A stretch of DNA of 26,125 nt from Bacteroidaceae bacterium (GCA_900770665.1 CAAGKZ010000040.1:1-26125), one strand, 5' to 3'; shown: positions 1-8,209, counted from the stretch's first letter. The notes: generated by a model from the sequence alone, not told the origin. Numbers and translations: made by a program.

Positions 1-1452
1 ATAAGCATTTATATGTTCCATGGCGGAACAAACTTCCACTATACCAACGGAGCAAACACCAACAACGGCTCATACGAACCACAGCCTACAAGCTACGATT
101 ATGATGCACCGCTTGGCGAGTATGGAAATGCCTATCCAAAGTATCATGCATTCCGCGAGGTTATCCAAAAGAACCTCCCCGAGGGTAAGGTATTGCCTCC
201 CGTGCCTGCCGATAATCCCACGACAACATTCGCCCCTGTTGAACTCACAGAGTGGGCGCCCTTATCAGTGGCATACGGCAAGAGGGTAGAGGCCGAGCAA
301 CCGCTCACCTTTGAGGCAATGATGCAGGACTATGGCTATTTGCACTATCAGACAACTATTGCTAACCCCGACAGCGGTAAGTTGGTTCTTGACGAACTGC
401 GCGACTATGCCGTTGTAATCCTCAATGGCAAGGTAGTGGGTAGCATTGACCGTCGTTTCCACCAGAACAGTATTGCACTGAATGTTACCGAGCCTAACTC
501 AGTGCTTGAAATTCTTGTTGAGAACGGCGGCCGCGTGAACTATGGCAAAGACCTTGTGAACAACCTCAAGGGCATCACCAAGCGCGTTCTCTTCAACGGC
601 GAGGAACTCACAGGCTGGATAACAACCGGCTTGCCATTGCACCGCACTAATGTAAAGGATTTTCGCTTCCCCAAATTGCGTTACGAGGGTAACCTCCCAG
701 GCTTCTATCGTGGTACATTCACCATTGACAAGGTGGGCGATACTTTCGTTGACATGACAGGGTGGGGCAAGGGTGCCGTTTGGGTAAACGGCAAGTCTCT
801 CGGCAAGTTCTGGGGCATTGGCCCACAGCAGACAATGTACCTGCCCGCTCCTTGGCTCAAGGAGGGCGAGAACGAGATTGTTGTCTTTGAGATGGAGTAC
901 ACCGGCAAGCGCACACTATGCGGTGTTGACAAGCCAATACTCAACGTGCTTGGTCCCGACAAGAACGCCTTCAAGACTTCACGCGACTATAACCGCGTGC
1001 CCATCCTCGATGAGTATGACGGCATCTTCAAAGGCACTGTTGAGCACAAGACAGGCTGGCAGGAGTTTACCTTCGATGGCATAAAGACACTGCGCCATCT
1101 ATGCATCGATGTGCAGAGCACATACGATGACAAGCACTCATGCATCTGCGAGATTGAACTCATTGACGAGAGCGGCAACATCATCAATAAGGACAAGTGG
1201 AACGTAGTGTTCACCAATACCGAGGCACTCGGCGAGGGCGTGGCCGATGATATGATTGACGGCGACGAAAAGACCTATTGGCACTCCGCTTGGCGCAAGG
1301 ATGTTAAGCCATTGCCACACCAGGTAATCATAGACCTTGGCAACATACGCACCGTGAAGGGATTCCGTATATTGACCCGCGATGTCAACCTCCCCGGCTG
1401 CATCAAGGACTTCCGTCTCTATGGCCGCCCACAGTTCTTCCTGTACGAATGA
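1..1452 (+). CDS. GH35 beta-galactosidase, C-terminal part (5' end outside window)
   Basis: The frame is open to the first base of the window, so the gene starts upstream and about 483 codons are visible. The segment begins with the GH35 signature MFHGGTNF followed by YDYDAPLGEYG, the end of the catalytic TIM barrel. The catalytic glutamates of the family lie upstream and cannot be seen. Next come the beta-galactosidase jelly-roll domains, with LRDYAVVILNGK and a second lectin-like sheet containing YRGTF and GWGKGAVWVNGKSLG. The last ~90 residues (DGDEKTYWHS, IIDLGNIRTVKGF) look like an F5/8 type C / CBM32 sugar-binding module. By family, the enzyme removes terminal beta-galactose from glycans in the periplasm or at the surface. 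A perfect terminator follows directly, so it is the last gene of its unit. Confidence 0.93.
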   Translation: MSIYMFHGGTNFHYTNGANTNNGSYEPQPTSYDYDAPLGEYGNAYPKYHAFREVIQKNLPEGKVLPPVPADNPTTTFAPVELTEWAPLSVAYGKRVEAEQPLTFEAMMQDYGYLHYQTTIANPDSGKLVLDELRDYAVVILNGKVVGSIDRRFHQNSIALNVTEPNSVLEILVENGGRVNYGKDLVNNLKGITKRVLFNGEELTGWITTGLPLHRTNVKDFRFPKLRYEGNLPGFYRGTFTIDKVGDTFVDMTGWGKGAVWVNGKSLGKFWGIGPQQTMYLPAPWLKEGENEIVVFEMEYTGKRTLCGVDKPILNVLGPDKNAFKTSRDYNRVPILDEYDGIFKGTVEHKTGWQEFTFDGIKTLRHLCIDVQSTYDDKHSCICEIELIDESGNIINKDKWNVVFTNTEALGEGVADDMIDGDEKTYWHSAWRKDVKPLPHQVIIDLGNIRTVKGFRILTRDVNLPGCIKDFRLYGRPQFFLYE

Positions 1453-1472
1453 GTTAACTTTTGAAATGATAG

Positions 1473-1508
1473 AAAAAGCTGTATGTGGCTAGCCACATAC
1501 AGCTTTTT
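1473..1508 (+). terminator. Intrinsic terminator after the GH35 gene
   Basis: An 18-bp perfect palindrome with arms 1473-1490 and 1491-1508 lies 20 bases after the stop codon. The right arm ends in a run of T (to 1510). The A-tract at the left end would also allow termination from the other strand. Confidence 0.9.
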
Positions 1509-1520
1509 TTGTTGCAACAA

Positions 1521-1551
1521 TTTGATATCTATTGCTTTTTGACTATATTAG
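1521..1551 (+). promoter_or_regulatory. Bacteroidota-type promoter for the LOG-family gene
   Basis: TTTG at 1521-1524, a 19-base spacer, then TATATTAG at 1544-1551. This is one mismatch from the known Bacteroidota -33/-7 pattern TTTG-N19-TAnnTTTG. Transcription would begin near 1557, downstream of the ATG at 1555, which favours the ATG at 1573 as the real start. Confidence 0.5.
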
Positions 1552-1572
1552 CCAATGCAAATTGAGCTTACT

Positions 1573-2682
1573 ATGAACAAATACATTGAAATAGAGAGTT
1601 ACGATGCTCTGTTACCGTTGATTGTGCCGGGGGCGGTGCTGCGGCACTATGCTTTCCAGAACATTGAGTTCGGGCGCAATGCGGTGCAGTGCCGTTTTGA
1701 GGATTGTATTTTCTTTGGCTGCTCTATGCCCGATGTTATGCGCGCGGAGCTGTCGCCCGATTGTTGTGTGCTGCCGCAGTTGCCGGTGCCTTTCAACCCT
1801 TTCCCGGCGCAGCTGTACACTGCTGCAACGCTTTATGCCGGTTATGATTTTCGTAACTCCGAAACCTTTGAGCAGTGTTACGATACCCGCATATACCGTC
1901 ATTACATGGAGTGTGGCAAGCAGGCTGCCGATATTGCCGAGACGCTTGCGCGTTCGTTGCACGACCATTCAATGAGTGATGCACTGCACGATTTCCTTTC
2001 CCGTTACGATGAGCGCAGGGTGGTGGCGGTGATGGGTGGTCATGCCCTTTTGCGCACCGATGAGAATTACCGCAAGGTGGTGCTTATTGCAAAGCACCTT
2101 GCTGAGCAGGGTTGCTTGGTGGTAACGGGCGGTGGCCCGGGTTCAATGGAGGCGGCGCATCTTGGTGCGTGGCTTGCCGGGCGTGATGATGTGGCTGTTG
2201 ATGATGCTTTGATGTTGCTCGCGAAAGCACCATCTTACAAGGATGATGGTTGGCTGGCATCGGCGTTCGCACTTATGGAGAAATTGCCGCGCGTGAGTGA
2301 CTGCAGCAGTGTGGGAATACCAACATGGTTCTATGGACACGAGCCGGCGACTCCGTTTGCAACGCACATAACAAAGTATTTCGACAACAGCATACGCGAG
2401 GATATGTTGCTTGCCATTGCAAAGGGTGGTGTCATCTATTCGCCGGGCAGTGCGGGCACAATGCAGGAGATTTTCCAGGATGCAGCACAGAATCACTACC
2501 GCACATTCGGCAATGAGAGTCCCATGGTTTTCCTTGACAGCGAATATTGGTGCGAGAAGTTTCCTATCTATCCGTTATTGCAAGGGTTGCACCAGAGTGG
2601 TGGGTACAAGAACTTGTTGCTCTCACTTGCCGACACGCCGCCCGAGGCAGAACAGGCGATAATGAGGTTCTTAAAAAACTGA
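1573..2682 (+). CDS. LOG/SLOG-family Rossmann nucleotide-binding protein with extended N-terminus
   Basis: 369 aa from this ATG. An in-frame ATG at 1555 would add six residues, but the promoter-like boxes place the transcript start after it. The second half carries LOG-family marks: GGGPGSMEAAHLG (about residues 186-198) and PGSAGTMQE (about 291-299), the counterpart of the family motif PGGxGTxxE with the second Gly replaced by Ser. The first ~145 residues are an extra domain; a short stretch (FQNIEF..CRFEDCIFFGC) resembles pentapeptide-repeat turns. By family, LOG proteins bind and may hydrolyse nucleoside 5'-monophosphates to base plus ribose phosphate. The substrate here is not known. Family usual length is ~180-220 aa, so this is a long form, comparable in idea to PpnN. 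It stands alone between a terminator and a repeat island. Confidence 0.85.
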   Translation: MNKYIEIESYDALLPLIVPGAVLRHYAFQNIEFGRNAVQCRFEDCIFFGCSMPDVMRAELSPDCCVLPQLPVPFNPFPAQLYTAATLYAGYDFRNSETFEQCYDTRIYRHYMECGKQAADIAETLARSLHDHSMSDALHDFLSRYDERRVVAVMGGHALLRTDENYRKVVLIAKHLAEQGCLVVTGGGPGSMEAAHLGAWLAGRDDVAVDDALMLLAKAPSYKDDGWLASAFALMEKLPRVSDCSSVGIPTWFYGHEPATPFATHITKYFDNSIREDMLLAIAKGGVIYSPGSAGTMQEIFQDAAQNHYRTFGNESPMVFLDSEYWCEKFPIYPLLQGLHQSGGYKNLLLSLADTPPEAEQAIMRFLKN

Positions 2683-2700
2683 AAACTGAAAACGGAAAAC

Positions 2701-2790
2701 TGAAAGCTGCGAGTAAGCGAGAGCAGAGGAAAAATTTACTTTTACTATGCTGAGCGGAAGCAGGTTCAAGCGCACAAAGTGCGGTTAAAA
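2701..2790 (+). repeat. Dispersed 90-bp intergenic repeat, copy 1
   Basis: Begins 18 bases after the LOG-family stop codon. It aligns without gaps to 12378-12467, with 81 of 90 positions identical by hand count; similarity continues weakly for ~13 more bases. It is preceded by a low-complexity run of AAAACTG/AAAACGG units. Both copies have the same orientation relative to the gene they follow. Confidence 0.85.
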
Positions 2791-2811
2791 CTGAAAACCG
2801 AGATTTAATTA

Positions 2812-2942
2812 AACCGAGGGTTCGACAACTTCGGTAGCAATAGGTCGCGCGTAGCATAGCTTAAGGTTATGCCGCGCGGGTTGCGGAAATACGGTGTTGT
2901 CAAAGCGGAGAACCGAGGGTTCGACAACTTCGTCAACAATAG
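2812..2942 (+). repeat. Pair of direct repeats 99 bp apart
   Basis: A 22-base identical sequence at 2812-2833 and 2911-2932 (core GGGTTCGACAACTTCG). In both copies a CAATAGG follows a few bases later, so the repeat is about 32 bp (2812-2843 and 2911-2942). Function unknown. Confidence 0.75.
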
Positions 2943-2960
2943 GCTGTTGGTTTATAAATT

Positions 2961-3075
2961 TAACCCCTCCGGTCTGCGACCACTTCCCCTAAAGACAGGG
3001 GAGGAATATGATTTGATGAATTTGTATTTATATTGTCCACCTGTTTTAGGGGGACGAGCGAAGCGGAGGGGGTTA
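2961..3075. repeat. Imperfect inverted repeat (TAACCCC...GGGGTTA)
   Basis: The left arm starts TAACCCCTCCGG at 2961 and includes CCCCTAAAGACAGGGG. The right arm contains CCTGTTTTAGGGGGACGAGC and ends GGAGGGGGTTA at 3075. The reverse complement of the right arm aligns to the left arm with mismatches and small gaps. It looks like a member of the short palindromic intergenic elements common in Bacteroidales. A shorter relative may be the double hairpin at 22066-22101. Confidence 0.65.
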
Positions 3076-3090
3076 ATATATATAATACGA

Positions 3091-3565
3091 AATATCTTTA
3101 ATATACCTTCAATAGATTTTTCGCTTTGCTCAAAATGACAGTGTTCGCGAGAATTCCGAACTCCCTCCGCTACGCTCGTCCCTCTTTCGCAAAGAGGGAC
3201 AGTTGCGCTTTGCGCAGTGAAATAACAGTTCGCGAGATTGTCATACTGAACGGAGCGCAGTGAAGTGAAGTATCTAAATATCACTTCAATGGATTTTTCG
3301 CTTTGCTCAAAATGACAGTGTTCGCGGTGATTCAGAACTCCCTCCGCTACTTCATTGAGGCCTAACGGCACTTCTTTGGTGAGCTAAAGCTCCCGTCGTC
3401 GCAAGCAACGCTCCCCGCGTTGCCCCTCTTTCGCAAAGAGGGACAGTTGTATTTCGCGTAGTGGAATAACAGTTCGCGAGCTTATCATACTGAACGGAAC
3501 GCAGTACAGTGAAGTATCTTTAAATATGCCTTCAATAGATTTTTCGCTTCGCTCAAAATGACAAT
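3091..3565. repeat. Compound tandem array of TGTCAT...ATGACA palindromic repeats
   Basis: Three copies of a unit ending in GATTTTTCGCTT(T/C)GCTCAAAATGACA lie at about 3110-3140, 3286-3316 and 3531-3563. Two are preceded by the partner arm TCATACTGAACGGA(G/A)CGCAG...GAAGTATCT, giving ~80-bp imperfect palindromes at 3239-3318 and 3484-3563. Between them, CCTCTTTCGCAAAGAGGGACAG and AACAGTTCGCGAG recur at about 3181-3236 and 3424-3480. Copy spacing is ~177 and ~245 bases. The island 2683-3692 holds no gene I can support: its open frames translate repeat sequence. Confidence 0.8.
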
Positions 3566-3630
3566 GTTCGCGGTTTTAGATTCTTCGACTTTGTTCAGGA
3601 AGACTGCATGTATTTATATATAATTACCTA

Positions 3631-3679
3631 ATAAATAGAATCCGTGGAGTTGCAATGCAACTCCACGGATTCTATTTAT
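3631..3679 (-). terminator. Terminator of the GH20 gene
   Basis: A perfect 24-bp inverted repeat (arms 3631-3654 and 3656-3679) around a single central base lies 14 bases past the GH20 stop on the minus strand. The T-rich tail is weak, but the stem is very strong. Confidence 0.8.
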
Positions 3680-3692
3680 ATGCTTTTATCAA

Positions 3693-6600
3693 TTACTTGA
3701 TAATAACTTTTTTGCCATTTACAATATAAATACCGGTTGTTGGGTTCTCGACACGGCGGCCGCTGAGGTCAAAAATACCTTTCACCTCTCCGCTTTCACC
3801 TTTCACCTCGGTAATGCCTGTCTCAACCTGGGCATCGCTCTTCTCCAGTGTCCAGACGCTACCGCCCCATGTATAAGGCTTTGTGAGAACATAGTTCCAA
3901 GCACTTGGGTTGACATACCATGCCGATGAACCGTTGCCGCTGACAATGCCGATACCTTTGTTGCCCTGGTCGGTGGTAGTTTCAATCAATGTCCAGTTGT
4001 ATTCTTCTCCCACCATCAGTGTCTGATCGTCGGCATCGGTGCCGATGTAGGCCGCTTCTCCATTGGCTTTGTTATAGATACATACGGTGCCATCGCTGTT
4101 CTTTGCGAAACTCCACAGGAAAATATCGCTGGTGCCTTTGTTGTTTTTTACACCAATTTGCTTGTTGCTTGTGTTGAGAGCTGCATAGTAGTTTGTGAAG
4201 TATCCGTTGCGGATGTAGTAGTATGCACCAAAGTCAAGGGCGTCGGCCATTGATGTGCGTGGCATCATCATGAACTGGTTGTAGAGTGCAACGTATGCAT
4301 TGTACTGCTCCTCGGTTACGCTACCGTCGGCAACTGCCTGTGTAGCCGGGTTGATGACGCTGTTCTGCAAATACTCGATAGCTTCCTGTGTAGGTTCACC
4401 TATTTCACCCGGCTTTGCCTTGATGATGATGAGTTCGCACTTCTTTACAAGACCTGCAAGCTGTGCTGTGAAATCAACAACCTCGACGATTCTCCATGTA
4501 CCGTTATAGCACAATGCAGCTTCGTCCTTTGCGTATACATCACCAGACACCTCTGCGCTGAGACGCTTAACGCTGCCTGTCATGGCTGCATTGTAACCCT
4601 CAACAGCAGAAATTGTAACTGCACCGGGAACGTATGTGAAGTCTCTTGTAGCAATTGTCGCCTTGTCAACTCTTACGGCTGTACCGGCATCTGTCATCTG
4701 TACACCTGCATTGTATGAAGGCATTGCAATCTGCTTGCCGCTGTAGAGGTTCTTCATTACATAACCGCCATTTGCGGGAACGAACTGCCACAACTCTTCG
4801 GGTTCGGTCTGTGGGGTGTAGTGGAAACGTACACCGTTGCCCTTCTGGTACATTGTAGAACCCTCGTACTGACGCTTGTAGTATGTTGATGCCGAAACAA
4901 TCTGATATGTCTTGCCTGCTACAGGCTGAACAATTTCGGCATTCTTGTATGCTGTAATGGCTGCATTGAGTGCTGTTGCGTCCTCGCCTTCTGTGGCTTT
5001 GAGGGCTGCCTCAAGAGCATCGTAAACCTCGGCTGCAGGGTAGCCTACGCCGCCACGGATGCTGGCTGCAAGAATCTCTTCAGCCTCTATTTTAGCGCTT
5101 TCTACAGCAGTATACTCCTTTGGCTCAATGTAGTGCTTTGCGTATGTGTAGCCAAGATAGTCAAGAATCTCGTCGTGGCTCTGCAGACGGTTGTAGAAAC
5201 CGGCCCAGTTCTTCTTGCTTACATGCAACCAACCTACCTCGGCAAGTGCAAGCATACGTGGCAGGAGCTGGTATTCGAGTTCCTCTCCGTCGTTGAGTGT
5301 CTCGGCCCACAAGTTACACTGTGCACCCCAGCAGAAATCCTCTTTTCCTTCGAGGCTTGTCAATGGGTTGAGAGAGTATACTCTGTCAATTGTATTTACC
5401 CAAGTGTCGCCCCAACCACCATAGTATGGCTCGTCAACCCTTGTCTGGTTTGCAGGAACCTGCATGAAGTCGATATAAACGTGAGAATATGGGCAAAGGA
5501 TGCTGCTGAAACCAAGGTCTGCAGCCTGCTTTGCGTACTTTGCACCTCCATCGTTCCATGCCATGATAACCGGCTTTACCTTGTTGTTGGTGTTCCAGTT
5601 CTTGAGAACCTCATCCCAAACAACGATATCCTTGCTGTTCTCGCCCAAAGTCTTGAGGTATGCTCCAAGCTCCTCTACAAGCCAAGACTGCAGTTCGTGT
5701 ACGCCGGCAAGCCCCTCTTCCTGTACGCGGCGCAGACAGTCTGCGTTTGTCGCCCACTGCTCGGTTGGACACTCGTCACCTCCCAGGTGAATGTATGGGA
5801 AGGGGAATATCTCGGCAACATTGCGCAGTACGCACTTCAGGAAGTCAACCACCTCGTCCTTACCGATGTTCAATACGTCGTGTGAGATTCCGCCCGGGAT
5901 ACGTACAGAATACTCCTTTGTGGGGTCGCAACTGAATTCGGGGTAAGATGCAACAGCTGCTACCATGTGACCGGGAAGGTCTATTTCGGGCAGAATATCA
6001 ATGTTGCGCTCTGCTGCGTATGCAACGATTTCGCGAAGGTCGTCCTGTGTGAACCACATGCCGCGGCCATATTCTGTATCATCGAAGAACTGTGCTCCGT
6101 CGCCGTTGCTTGTGAAAGAACCGCTGCGGATTGAACCAATTTCGGTCAACTTGGGATATTCGGGGATTTCGATACGCCAGCCCTGGTCATCGGTGAGGTG
6201 CCAGTGCAGACGGTTCATCTTGTAGAGTGCCATGATGTCGAGCACTCTCTTTACCTGGTCTTTGTCGAAGAAGTGACGTGCAACGTCCATCATGAAACCG
6301 CGGTGCTGGAACTGTGGATGGTCCTTTATTGCTACAACTGGAATGCTCCATTCAATGTTGCAACGTTCCTTTGCGAAGAATTCGCGTGGCAACAGCTGTG
6401 TAAGTGTCTGCAATGCGTACAATTCACCACCGAAATCCTTTGCCTTGATTTCTATGCCGTTCTCATTTACATTGAGTGTGTAACCATCCTCGTTGAGTTC
6501 ACTGTCGGTTCCGAACCATATCTCGTCGGCAGCGGCTGTGCCTTCGGCCTTCTTCACTGCAAGCTCAATGCCTGCCGATTTCTTCAGCTGGGCAGCAAAA

Positions 6601-7232
6601 CTCTCTACGTGGCCTTTCATCTCGTCGCTGTTGTATGCGATTGCATTCAGCTTTGTGAGGTCAAATGTGGTTTCACCAATTGTGATTTCCTGTGGGTAGG
6701 GTATGAGTGTAATCTTGCTCATGTTCTCGAACGCGCTTGCGTCTAAGAACTTCACTGCATTGTTCTGGTCGCCACTGTTCCATAGACCTACGCAGGCGCG
6801 TGAGTCGCCGGGGCCACCCCAAAGGTTCATTGAGATGTTTGTATTACCCTTGGGCTGAATCTCATAACCGCCAATGCTGTGTGTTGTCTCGTTTATGAAG
6901 AACTTGCTTACACCGCTTGGAGATGTGGCTGCGTTCACCATCTGGTTGGTAGCTGCGGAATTCACGTAAAGAGTGTATCCCTTCTTGTTTGTAAAAGTGT
7001 AACCGTCGGTAGAGTTACCGGTGATTTTCCACAACTGGGCGTTGCTGCCCAATGCAGCGCCGATGGTAATCTGTGTGCCCGAAGTGTTGGCAGTCAGGGC
7101 GTCTCCACCATTAGAGAACTGGATGAGATACCACTTTGTGTTCTCATCTGTGCTTATGGTTGGGAAACCTTGTGCAAAGGCACTCGTCAGTCCCATAAGC
7201 AACCCCATAAGGAATAGAATTGATTTTTTCAT
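3693..7232 (-). CDS. Secreted GH20 beta-N-acetylhexosaminidase, multidomain
   Basis: 1179 aa. Residues 1-20 form a signal peptide ending AFA before Gln21. Residues ~30-165 look like a ricin-type beta-trefoil. Residues ~172-285 are the GH20b domain (ITLIPYPQEI at the start), and ~300-680 the catalytic TIM barrel, with HRGFMMDVARHF, WHLTDDQGWR and HLGGDECPTEQW. Asp486-Glu487 of GGDE are the expected catalytic pair for substrate-assisted release of GlcNAc or GalNAc. The C-terminal ~450 residues hold further beta-rich, ricin-like segments (YYIRNGYFTNYYAAL). The last ~27 residues (IFDLSGRRVENP, GIYIVNGKKVIIK) resemble the short sorting-type tail seen on Bacteroidales exported proteins. Typical GH20 enzymes are 500-800 aa, so this one is unusually decorated. 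A repeat-like linker (EVKGESGEVKG, 1142-1152) precedes the tail. Confidence 0.95.
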   Translation of the reverse strand: MKKSILFLMGLLMGLTSAFAQGFPTISTDENTKWYLIQFSNGGDALTANTSGTQITIGAALGSNAQLWKITGNSTDGYTFTNKKGYTLYVNSAATNQMVNAATSPSGVSKFFINETTHSIGGYEIQPKGNTNISMNLWGGPGDSRACVGLWNSGDQNNAVKFLDASAFENMSKITLIPYPQEITIGETTFDLTKLNAIAYNSDEMKGHVESFAAQLKKSAGIELAVKKAEGTAAADEIWFGTDSELNEDGYTLNVNENGIEIKAKDFGGELYALQTLTQLLPREFFAKERCNIEWSIPVVAIKDHPQFQHRGFMMDVARHFFDKDQVKRVLDIMALYKMNRLHWHLTDDQGWRIEIPEYPKLTEIGSIRSGSFTSNGDGAQFFDDTEYGRGMWFTQDDLREIVAYAAERNIDILPEIDLPGHMVAAVASYPEFSCDPTKEYSVRIPGGISHDVLNIGKDEVVDFLKCVLRNVAEIFPFPYIHLGGDECPTEQWATNADCLRRVQEEGLAGVHELQSWLVEELGAYLKTLGENSKDIVVWDEVLKNWNTNNKVKPVIMAWNDGGAKYAKQAADLGFSSILCPYSHVYIDFMQVPANQTRVDEPYYGGWGDTWVNTIDRVYSLNPLTSLEGKEDFCWGAQCNLWAETLNDGEELEYQLLPRMLALAEVGWLHVSKKNWAGFYNRLQSHDEILDYLGYTYAKHYIEPKEYTAVESAKIEAEEILAASIRGGVGYPAAEVYDALEAALKATEGEDATALNAAITAYKNAEIVQPVAGKTYQIVSASTYYKRQYEGSTMYQKGNGVRFHYTPQTEPEELWQFVPANGGYVMKNLYSGKQIAMPSYNAGVQMTDAGTAVRVDKATIATRDFTYVPGAVTISAVEGYNAAMTGSVKRLSAEVSGDVYAKDEAALCYNGTWRIVEVVDFTAQLAGLVKKCELIIIKAKPGEIGEPTQEAIEYLQNSVINPATQAVADGSVTEEQYNAYVALYNQFMMMPRTSMADALDFGAYYYIRNGYFTNYYAALNTSNKQIGVKNNKGTSDIFLWSFAKNSDGTVCIYNKANGEAAYIGTDADDQTLMVGEEYNWTLIETTTDQGNKGIGIVSGNGSSAWYVNPSAWNYVLTKPYTWGGSVWTLEKSDAQVETGITEVKGESGEVKGIFDLSGRRVENPTTGIYIVNGKKVIIK

Positions 7233-7266
7233 AAAATTTATAATTAGTTAAAATTTCTCAACTTTA

Positions 7267-7274
7267 CAAAGATA
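7267..7274 (-). promoter_or_regulatory. -7 element for the GH20 gene
   Basis: Read on the minus strand this is TATCTTTG, an exact TAnnTTTG box, 34 bases before the start codon at 7232. No clear TTTG is seen at -33; the region there is T-rich. Confidence 0.55.
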
Positions 7275-7319
7275 GTTCAAAAATTCTTAAAAATGGTGTT
7301 TTACCTTATTAATTATAAC

Positions 7320-7340
7320 CACGAATTCGTGTCACGAATT
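7320..7340. promoter_or_regulatory. Palindromic CACGAATT motif between divergent genes
   Basis: AATTCGTG-T-CACGAATT at 7324-7340 is a perfect inverted repeat with one central base, and CACGAATTCGTG at 7320-7331 is a second overlapping palindrome. It lies between the GH20 promoter and the lipoprotein promoter. It could be an operator or a member of a common short intergenic repeat. Confidence 0.4.
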
Positions 7341-7438
7341 TAGCGGTTTTCCGGTGTCTTTATCGGTTTGCTGATTTTTTCTTTAATCATAAAGGGTTGA
7401 TGTAAAGATTTATTACTAATAATACATAGTCGTTGCTG

Positions 7439-7470
7439 TTTGGAGAATTCCTTGGTTTTTATTAATTTTG
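7439..7470 (+). promoter_or_regulatory. Bacteroidota-type promoter for the DUF5715-like lipoprotein gene
   Basis: TTTG at 7439-7442, a 20-base spacer, then TAATTTTG at 7463-7470: an exact consensus match. A possible TTG start at 7468 lies inside the -7 box, so translation more likely starts at the ATG at 7492, about 15 bases after the transcript start. Confidence 0.75.
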
Positions 7471-7491
7471 CTAGCCATTAAAAAAACTGCT

Positions 7492-8196
7492 ATGAAAAAC
7501 ATATTTTTATATTTGATTGCATTCAGTCTGTCGGTGATTGTTTCTTGTGGCGACAGTAAAGGTGACAAGGGTAGTGCCGTGAGTGATACAAAAGTTGAGA
7601 GACAGAGACCTCCAGTGCCCGAAAAACCCAATAAAATTGCATATCATCTGAATGCAAACAAGATTTTCCGTGACGGAAACGACGTCCATTTGGCAGCTGC
7701 AAGCAAAATTGGTATCAATCCGCTTGCTTCACGTGATGGGATAAGCGATGCTTCACGCGAATTGGTTGCCATTGATGCCGAGTGTTATGCCGAGTCGTTT
7801 GTGCTTGATAAACTGACTCATTCGACGCCTCACCTTGTGCCCGAGGCTGCGGCTTTGTTGGAGGAGATTGGTTATGCATTCCAGGATTCATTGCGTAACA
7901 AGCATAAAACCGAATATCGTGTAATTGTGACATCGGTACTAAGGACTGATGCCGATATAAAGTCACTTTCAAAAAGAAATGTAAATTCAATTCCGGACTC
8001 TCCTCACCGTTATGCAACTACCATTGATATCTCGTATGCACGTTTCTCAAAGATAGATGAAGATGCCGAGAATGTCAGTGAGTATGACCTCAAGGCTGTG
8101 CTGACCGAGGTGTTGCGCGACTTCAGAGAGTTGGGACGTTGTTATGTGAAGTATGAAATTAAACAGGGTTGCTTCCACATTACAGCAAGGGGGTAA
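7492..8196 (+). CDS. Lipoprotein resembling DUF5715 / M15-type peptidase fold
   Basis: 234 aa from ATG 7492. Residues 1-18 are a hydrophobic signal ending VIVSCGD, so Cys18 would be the lipidated residue (signal peptidase II site). A Lys/Asp-rich linker follows, and then a globular domain. Two segments are suggestive: SPHRYATTIDISY matches the shape SxHxxGxxxD, and GCFHITARG at the C-terminus matches the last His ligand of zinc D,D-/L,D-carboxypeptidases of the M15 type. TSVLRTDADIKSLSKRN also fits the strand before the first ligand. If active, it would trim peptidoglycan peptides from the periplasmic side. The expected Gly in the first motif is Ala, and zinc binding is inference. I recall this architecture as DUF5715 but cannot confirm it here. 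Confidence 0.75.
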   Translation: MKNIFLYLIAFSLSVIVSCGDSKGDKGSAVSDTKVERQRPPVPEKPNKIAYHLNANKIFRDGNDVHLAAASKIGINPLASRDGISDASRELVAIDAECYAESFVLDKLTHSTPHLVPEAAALLEEIGYAFQDSLRNKHKTEYRVIVTSVLRTDADIKSLSKRNVNSIPDSPHRYATTIDISYARFSKIDEDAENVSEYDLKAVLTEVLRDFRELGRCYVKYEIKQGCFHITARG

Positions 8197-8209
8197 ACAG
8201 GCAGGTTTA

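Noticed and set aside
2812..2843. GGGTTCGACAAC resembling a tRNA T-loop
   Set aside because: No matching acceptor, D or anticodon stems around it; the sequence recurs as a direct repeat.
2869..3138. Open frame of 89 codons on the plus strand in the repeat island
   Set aside because: It runs through two different repeat elements; no ribosome site, no recognisable protein character.
2952..3371. Open frame of 139 codons on the minus strand, containing HCHFEQSEKSIE twice
   Set aside because: It is a translation of the palindromic repeats; the duplicated peptide follows the DNA repeat and has no start signal or protein features.
5133..5885. 250-codon open frame opposite the GH20 gene
   Set aside because: It lies wholly within the conserved catalytic domain on the other strand; no protein features.
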